Source: Siphonodentalium dalli
Taxonomy: Eukaryota; Mollusca; Scaphopoda; Gadilida; Siphonodentaliidae
Direction of reading: 5' to 3'
NCBI GenBank assembly: GCA_032622095.1
Contig: CP136068.1
Coordinates: 121,401,989-121,465,988 of the forward strand
DNA: 64,000 bases
A program made the position numbers and the translations under genes. The stretch's first letter is position 1; each line of letters opens with the position of its first letter. Under the pieces are notes generated by a model. That model did not search any database, was not told where the DNA came from, and saw nothing but the letters and a program-made list of their open reading frames with translations. Shown piece by piece: positions 57,013 to 64,000 of the stretch.

Positions 57013-57495
57013 TGATGAAATACGAGGTGCATCTTTCTGACCTACATGTCTACATTATAGAGTTATTCTTAATGCGGAATACATAAACATTGTATAAAAC
57101 ACACATGTTCAAATATTAATGCCTAATTAAATTAATCAAAAGAAAACAGAGGACATATCAACAGTAATTTAAATTTAGCTTCATGGACTTCACACTAACT
57201 TGTAATAGTGTTGAAACAACTAGGGATTAATCCGATTTTGTAGTCAACCAGTCGGCAGCATATAGATAACTAGTAGTCGATACCAATCATACCTGTACAT
57301 ACAAACTAAAATCCAGTTTATATCTGACATCCAGGATATATAGTTATGCTGATGGAGTCACTGTCGCAGTATTTTGGCGTGTTGGGTACCCAGCTTTGGG
57401 AATCGGTACTCAGCTTGACCTTTGTGGGTTTATGTTAAACCAAATAATAAAGTCCCCCTATTACTCGGCTGATATTAGCAGGGACATCTGCTGCT
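57013..57495. other. No gene seen
   Basis: No feature recognised. Confidence 0.5.
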
Positions 57496-57999
57496 ATTGT
57501 GGGCATGGGCGTAGCCAGAATTTTTAAAAGGCGGGTTCGAATATTAACTTGTGGGGCACAGGACCGAGTTGAAAAGCTCCGACCGCGGCGCGTGTGAAGG
57601 TGCAGGAAGGTCCGGGGTCCGAGGGGCCTACCCCGGAATTTGTTTTTTAATTGAACCCACCGAGTGCAAATCTGGAGCATATTTGACGATTATTTGTGTA
57701 ATATCTGAACGTATATTAGAGAGGTAATAATGTTTTGGATTTGCTCTACCGGATTATGTGAGAATATATGACATAGCAGTGTTTGTCTTCATACATGATC
57801 AAGTTTTATGTACTGATGTTTTCTCCATGTATGGGACCGTGACCGCGTATAGTATCGACTCGGGTAATAAAGAACGATGACAAAACCCAACCATCCCCAT
57901 ATATAATCTGCGTATTATATCCCTTTGCGATATTATGAAGTTATTTTATGAAGGCCTACACTCAAAATTGTTATGTTATTGGCTGAAGTGGGCCATATA

Positions 58000-58172
58000 T
58001 ATATGGAATTGAACGACAGTCAATCAATCACTAATTGCCACCATTATCGTTAGATCTATATGCATGTAGAACATGATATGTAAAGCTTGGAATGTCCTGC
58101 GTATTTATTTTCCTATACTATATACATTAACAAACTGTATTTGACTTATTCTATATGTAATCTATAACCCCC
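58000..58172 (+). repeat. Internal direct repeat, left copy
   Basis: 'TATATGGAATTGAACGACAG' to 'ATCTATAACCCCCGACCT', about 90% like 61243-61423. Confidence 0.8.
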
Positions 58173-58868
58173 GACCTTCTATTTATACTTTATGTGAAAT
58201 TACGCATTTATGATCCAGAGTAACGTGTAGCTGCAAAAATAGTGGGCACATGCTTAATCGCTATAACGCTCTCTAAATTCGAATAATTATTTTCAAACCA
58301 ATGTTTAGTTATCTTCATACTCTCTGCTTAATACCATACAAGATCTATTCGAGAATTTTACCATACGAAAACTGAAAACTGAAAAAAAAACCCTGCAATC
58401 AGCCAATCACCACCATTCGCACGGCACCAGCATCTCGAAAATAAACAAATACATCTACCTTACTCCTATTTAAATTCGCGGTACTATATTTCACTTGGTT
58501 TTGAATTCGCGCACCTAGCTGTGGGAATTCAAAACTGACAACAATATTTTCCTAAAAGATTTGGATTTATTCTCAGAGATACTCAATTGAAATAGTTAAA
58601 GACATAATTGGAATAAACTCGAAAGAAGTAAAACCAAAGCCACATACCAGTCAGCTGATTTCAGAAAAAAGCAACACTTGGCTGAGGGTTATGTTGGCAT
58701 AAATAATTCAGTCTGTTTTGTCATGGTGTCACTGCATGCAACGTTGATAACAAGGAGCGTACATTTGTGCGCCTTCGGCCTGACACATGTATATTTCAAC
58801 ACCGTCTGTGTTACCATAATTTGTTGCTTTGCATAATTATGAGTAATGATTTTTATGTTGGTCACCCG

Positions 58869-59045
58869 CATGTAATATATAGAGGATCTACAACGAGTCC
58901 CAGTTTATAGCGGAATTTACAAAACGAGTCCAGTAAATTAGGTCTGGACCGAGCCTTTGGCGAGGTACAGACCTAATTTACTGGACGAGTTTTGTAAATT
59001 CCGCTATAAACTTGGGACGAGTTGTAGATTCTATTTATTACATGA
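58869..59045. repeat. Long palindrome inside the 4.4-kb element
   Basis: CATGTAATATATAGAGGATC pairs with the far end. The inner arms CAGTAAATTAGGTCTG / CAGACCTAATTTACTG flank GACCGAGCCTTTGGCGAGGT. Arms about 80 nt. Confidence 0.85.
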
Positions 59046-60103
59046 TCCAAAACCTCGACAAAACATACTTAAATCAACAAATGGGACGCGAAACTAACAT
59101 CAACTTCTATAAGGCATGCGATGACGTTTCTCACAACTCTACGTTGTTTGCCCGCGCAAAGAAATAGTCCCAGATAAATAAAGACTGTTTGGCGTACTTA
59201 ATGGCGTATATTTAATGACATAACTTTTCAAAATCTTCATTCATTATAGTTTGTTGAAATTATATTGGAAGCCATAGTATTTTGAGACGTAGCGTGCGGA
59301 ATGTAAAGAAACCACAAACCGGAAGTCAAAGGTCACCTGGCACTATTTCCTGTTATTAAACGAACGTTTAATATCACAATTTATAGAATGGGTTTATTGA
59401 ATGGAATAAAGGTAGGATCATGTAATAAATATCCGTATACAACAGGTCTAGTTGCCTATATTCAGTCCAGCCTTCCATAATGTATATAACTTATCAACAT
59501 ATACATCTGCTTTCCCCCTGTGGTTCGCTATAAACTCAGGAGTTGTACTATTTTTCGCTCGGTTTTAAATTCGCACACCGATGAGTGCGTGAAAAATAGC
59601 ACTGCGCGAATTTAAATACGATTAAGGTATAAGTTTTACACTGCAAATAAGTACAAAAGATTCCAACTGAGAGCGCTCTTTATAACCTAACACATTTGGT
59701 TGGCGAAAATTGGACGCTCTTTATAAGAGGCGATCATTGATTTTTTTGCCAGGCTGACAAATAAATCCAAACGAGTTAAAACTTCATCTTTCGAAAGTCG
59801 GCATATGACTATCAAAACATCACATCCATGGGATCTTGTGTCCGGTTTAATTTTTGTTGTGGTATGGAAAGCACACAGAGGATGGTTTTATGGTGTCAAA
59901 TTTGGCATTGCATCTTTAAGTTTGGCTTATTTGCCAAGAAATGCCTGCATTCTATATATATACGCAATTATCAGTGTCTCGTCTATATATATAATATCTC
60001 CCGAATTATTCCATGAGTCCACAAGCAACAACCTAGACTCGAGATAACATTCAAAAATGTTATTTGCGATGTAGACTGCTATCGGTATATAATTCCCCGT
60101 AAG

Positions 60104-60212
60104 TTTAAAGTGATGTGAAACACTCCGGCAGGGTGAACAAATAGAAATGGAGAACAATCTTGCTCAAAGTGTAAGTTTATCGCACACGAACAAGTCCATA
60201 ATATGTCTTTAA
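60104..60212 (+). mobile_element. Family I, internally deleted miniature with both ends
   Basis: TTAAAGTGATGTGAAACACT joined to 'CGAACAAGTCCATAATATGT' and CTTTAA in only 109 bp. Confidence 0.75.
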
Positions 60213-60610
60213 CCTCCAGCTAAACATCCCGGTGTCATATTTTGATGAAATATAGGTTAAATTGGGACAATATATTATATACCGAATTTGATAATCTCGG
60301 CGATAAAATGTACGAAATTGGACAAATTGCACTTACTCGTTTGACTACGACTAATGAATTATATAATAACTTTTTTATGGAATTACTTAATGCAGCCCAG
60401 TGTCTGTAAAAAGAAATAGTTTTACCTTGTGCATTAATTTTGCGTTTGAGTGTGTATATTTCTAAAGAAGATGCTTCGTCTTCTTTTAATTAGTCTGAGT
60501 GCTCCATGCTTGTGAAATCTATTAATACAAATTTTCTAAATTTCAGTGTAATTATACTGCCATAATAATTTTTATAGTGAACAAAGCACAACGAAGATGA
60601 AAGTGAAGTT

Positions 60611-60845
60611 TTAAAGACATATTATGGACTTGTTCGTGTGCGATAAACTTACACGTTAGTTTTCAGGCTCTATGCCACCCTGGGAAATGTAGCATTCTAC
60701 TAACATCATCGAAAATTTCAAAGAAATCGACCATACCACTCCACAGAAAACATCGTCTGAACTAAGCTCAATTGTAAATATTTACATCTCAATTCGGGAC
60801 GCAACAATCGGCGATAAACGAACGCAAACGATTTCGCTAATTGAA
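60611..60845 (-). mobile_element. Family I, half element
   Basis: TTAAAGACATATTATGGACT through 'ACCATACCACTCCACAGAAA' to ACGATTTCGCTAATTGA. The other terminus is absent. Confidence 0.75.
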
Positions 60846-61242
60846 TGTTTACCAAAGCTAACGACATGTGGAGTAAAATTTTGGTACATGTAGTTCCACA
60901 TGTAACAGTGCTGTTAACACATTGCTTCAAAATACATGTATGGTTTATTCTTTCGAGATAAGTGCATCATATTTGCTGGCAAATTTCGATACTAGTGGAA
61001 CTATATAGTTTTTACTTCTCTTACAAGCTGTGGTATAGATGCATTTTATAAGCATTTATACATTCTGTTTCTGGTACATTGTATAGCTTTCTGTACCGAA
61101 ATTCCTGCAAATGAATACCTGGCAAATGAATGCCTGGCAAATTTGCGAGTGTATGAACGTACCCTTATGCTCGTTTGTTCTCGGGAAGCGTGACCACGCG
61201 ACCCAGGTTGTCCCATATTTTGAGTAAATATGTTTATATTAT

Positions 61243-61423
61243 ATATGGAATTGAACGACAGTCAATCACTCATAGCATATAGCCCATTATCGTTAGATCT
61301 ATGTGCATGCAGAACATGATATGTAAAGCTTGGAATGTCCTGCGTATTTATTTTTCTATAATATATACATGAACAAACTGTATTTGACTTATTCTATATA
61401 CATGTAATCTATAACCCACGACC
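61243..61423 (+). repeat. Internal direct repeat, right copy
   Basis: Same orientation as 58000-58172, 3.2 kb apart. Alignment ends at 'ATAACCCACGACCT'. No TG...CA ends or primer-binding site were seen, so an LTR origin is not supported. Confidence 0.8.
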
Positions 61424-61728
61424 TATAACAAGGTGTTATAGTGTTGCATACACTGTGTCTATTCGTTCATAATTGGCAATGATTGTGAAAACAAGTTTGA
61501 TATGCACACATTCATACAGCGTCACTTTAATTGAAACTGAACACAATGCTGTCCACTTTAGACAAAGCAACGTCTTATGCCGACATGCCATGGGACTATT
61601 GATTTGATTCACATTAAAATCAAATTTTCACCCCGGCGTATATGTGGATTTCACTGAAACATTATACGGACCTCAATTTAATGTGAAATAATATAGTTTC
61701 GGCCGATCATGCTTTTGCTGACTGCTTA

Positions 61729-61872
61729 AGTGCCCGCGTCGCCTGACTTCCAGGGTGTGACGGTTTCGTTGGCTCGGGCAACTTCGGGGGTTCATGCATT
61801 AACTTAACGAACCCCCGAAGTTGCCCGAGCCAACGACCTGTCGAATCCGGGAAGGCAGACAACGAGGGCACT
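61729..61872. repeat. Long GC-rich palindrome
   Basis: Perfect 27-nt arms at 61767-61793 and 61809-61835 (GTTGGCTCGGGCAACTTCGG...) with a 15-nt loop. Weaker pairing extends to TGCCCGCGTCGCCTGA / GAGGGCA. Confidence 0.85.
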
Positions 61873-61951
61873 TCTGTTTTCAAGGGCGGGTTCGTCCGAA
61901 CCCATCGAACCCTAGCTGACTACGCCCATGATTGTGGGATTGAAGATTGTA

Positions 61952-62291
61952 CCCTGCTGGACAAAACAAGTGTCCACTTAACCGCCGTGCGGTTAGCATG
62001 CCACTGATGCTGAAATGAAACTACACCGCGGTTCCACCGACAGTGGTGTACTTGCCGTTCGGCCATGGTGTAGTTGCCTTGGTGTACGTTCATTAAACTG
62101 AAAAAAGACGATACAAACCAGAAATCTAACCATGGTGTACATGCCGTTCGGCGCCGCGGTGTAGTTGCCATTCGGCAACTGTGTACTTGCCATTCGGCCG
62201 CGGTGCTCAACTGCAGTTAGAAACTCTGACACCGCGGGCCGAACGGCAAATACACTGCGGTGGCAATGGACACTTGTTTTGTCCAGCGGAG
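61952..62291. mobile_element. TA-flanked MITE with repeated subterminal motif
   Basis: GCTGGACAAAACAAGTGTCC and its inverted copy, within imperfect CYCYG outer bases, between TA at 61950-61951 and 62292-62293 (Tc1/mariner-like). Inside, GTGTACTTGCCGTTCGGCC-like motifs recur about six times with CCGCGG blocks in both orientations. Confidence 0.75.
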
Positions 62292-64000
62292 TATATGTGA
62301 CACTGATCTCCTCAAGAAGTTTAGGACTGTTCTTCCTTTTAACTCTCAATGCAAAGCCACTGGAAAAGCAGTTGTTTGTTAGCAGCTATATGGTTCTAAA
62401 TGCAGACCAAGTGCCATATATCATTACTATGTATGTACATTCCAACCTGACTGTTCAGGACTGTCATGTGGTGTTCTCTCGCAGGGATGTTTGAATTGGA
62501 TTATTTCAGTTGAACTGTTCATTTTTCTAGTTTAAATTGCAAGAACTGTAATACTGTGCTCTCTGACATGAATTTGATTTGTTTTGAACTGTTAAAATTC
62601 TGATTGAAATTTTCAAATGAATGTTCAAATTCATGGAAGAACATCATTATCATCCACTAAGCTAGATATTTCAACTCCAAATATAACAATGCATGTACAT
62701 TCCATTTGATGACCATCCAGTTTTTACCCTGACATCAGGTTATACTGATGAAAGTTTACCTCAAATAAAAACTGAAGCTGTCTGTGGACTACAAGTAAGA
62801 CTACAGATTCAAGTCAGCTGGTCGAAGTAAATACTGAGTGGTCGAAGCAAACATGCAAAAGTGTGGGCATGCCAGAAGGTGTGTCTATTTTCCTTATTGG
62901 CTTATTGAGTAGTAATCCCTAGTTTCTGAAACCCCATTCTTAGGAAACAGCAATATCATTCATAAATTTGACAAAAGCAGTACCTAACATGACAAAACAC
63001 AGGACTGAAGGCCCGTCCGATGATTAAAAAAATAAATATAAAAACAAAATTGCCTACCTAGTACCTATATAAATTATCACCTTTCTTGGTGTTATATCAC
63101 CGATAAAAAGCAAATACGAGGCAGGAATAAGTCTAAAGATGACAACCCATGCACCATATGATAGGAATCATAGGATGCGAGATTTGTCAAAGGTGTACTG
63201 AAAACATAGCAAAGATTATTGCAAGAGACAGTATTATGCTTTCTGTTTGACAAAGACTGAGAAGAATAATTTTGGAATAAACTTCAGCAGTGAGATGATG
63301 TTAACATGCGCTTCCGTCGATGTTAGTTACATAAACAGACTTTCAGATAGCTGGGATAGAGCCAGCTTCCTGTGCATCCATTGAGTAGATGAGTTGAATT
63401 GACCATGTGTTTATTTCTTATGTATTAAAATTTGAATGTCACATCTAAGCCACCGCACATCGAGGGGTTAGTGAGTATGTGGTCACATTTATTGGAATCG
63501 ATCTGACCTTGTGTCATTGGAACCACGATGAAGACATCTCAATTGTGTGACTGTGCGTAAACTGTGCACGATTATTTGACAATTTGCTCCCCAATTGTGA
63601 CATCGGAAGTGAGTTGCTTTAAATTATGGAAGGCGGGTAACGGCTTTATGTGTGATGACAGTACTTTCTAGCAAACTTCAGGGGGGCGGGGGGGGAGGCT
63701 CATGCAATTCATAGGCCATTAACTGTATTCAGGGACGTGCTTTTAAATAGTGTTAATCGCAGTCAGACAACTGGTTTGCGTTATTATATATGCGAACAAT
63801 GTTGATTATCATTATGTCCATCATTAGTCGATGGTCAATTTACAATTGTCATCAATATTTGTGTCAATGTCGACTATTTTTTTCAAACTGACTTGTAATC
63901 GACAAATTATTTAGCATTTTAATTATAGATGTTGGATCCACAACCCACAACGATTTTTCCTTCGATCAGTCATTCACAGCACCTCACACAGTGACAGTGT
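62292..64000. other. No gene seen
   Basis: A frame running out of the preceding MITE to 62494 ends '...TMYVHSNLTVQDCHVV' and could be a chance or exon frame. No domain, repeat or RNA was recognised in the remainder. G-rich run at 63681-63706. Confidence 0.45.

Larger units (their letters stand above)
57504..61930. mobile_element. 4.4-kb hAT-like element with exact 8-bp target duplication
   Basis: Starts CATGGGCGTAGCCAG and ends CTGACTACGCCCATG (14 of 15 inverted). ATTGTGGG at 57496-57503 recurs at 61931-61938. A GGCGGGTTCG motif lies near each end in inverted orientation. The longest frame (80 codons at 59805) shows no transposase features and no RNase H-like or dimerisation domain was found. 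The body holds a direct repeat pair, two strong palindromes and family I pieces, so it is non-autonomous and was itself a target. Confidence 0.8.

Noticed and set aside
57525-57545. tRNA or SINE B-box (GGTTCGAAT)
   Set aside because: No A-box at the right distance and no cloverleaf; it is the subterminal motif of the hAT-like element.
57435-57680. 81-codon Arg-rich minus-strand frame
   Set aside because: It spans the hAT left end and its subterminal GC-rich repeats.
58000-61423. LTR retrotransposon
   Set aside because: Direct repeats lack TG...CA ends, primer-binding and polypurine sites, and no gag-pol remnant lies between.
62165-62494. 109-codon frame as a gene or terminal exon
   Set aside because: Its first third lies in the MITE and no domain or splice support was visible; kept only as a remark.

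Overview
This looks like AT-rich, non-coding nuclear DNA from an animal, most likely a marine mollusc and probably a bivalve. The reasons are the dense MITE landscape, several families of short tandem units followed by an ACGG-rich microsatellite and a terminal hairpin (the layout described for bivalve 'pearl' / Helentron-like elements), the 'GGGCCATAACTC' unit motif, and a TTAGGG-type interstitial repeat. The species call is an inference from repeat style only. I find no intact protein-coding gene, rRNA, tRNA or CRISPR array. Open frames are short, low-complexity, or run through repeats.

Recurrent families defined here by comparing the window with itself: A, palindromic elements with CAAGCCTTG ends and 8-bp target duplications in two copies (hAT-like). 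B, long hairpins of about 130-315 bp between TA dinucleotides (Tc1/mariner-like TA target). C, F, G and two palindromes, bounded by TTAACCC...GGGTTAA (piggyBac-like TTAA target). I and J, other TTAA-bounded elements. D, E and P, tandem-unit elements with ACGG microsatellites and/or a 3' hairpin (pearl/Helentron-like). Three larger hAT-like insertions (7057-8167, 51062-52044, 57504-61930) have terminal inverted repeats; two have exact 8-bp target duplications.

Layout: 1-2.9 kb small elements. 2.9-4.6 kb a PIF/Harbinger-like element carrying a decayed MADF domain, inserted in the 3' end of a LINE. 4.7-14.3 kb many B, C, I and J elements, several of them breaking an old ~300-bp tandem repeat. 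14.6-25.7 kb C, F and G elements, a ~175-bp tandem array and a telomere-like array. 25.8-34.7 kb a near-perfect palindrome, a segment present three times in the window, and a 944-bp tandem duplication. 34.8-37.5 kb simple repeats and a second LINE C-terminal remnant (minus strand). 37.5-44.2 kb two long D arrays. 44.3-50.2 kb mixed MITEs. 50.2-56.2 kb further D and E arrays. 57.5-61.9 kb a 4.4-kb hAT-like element full of nested repeats, then a small TA-flanked element and 1.7 kb with nothing recognisable.

No genes act together here. The interest lies in the nesting order of the elements, the shared hairpin module whose two arms change together between families, and the decayed transposon coding fragments.
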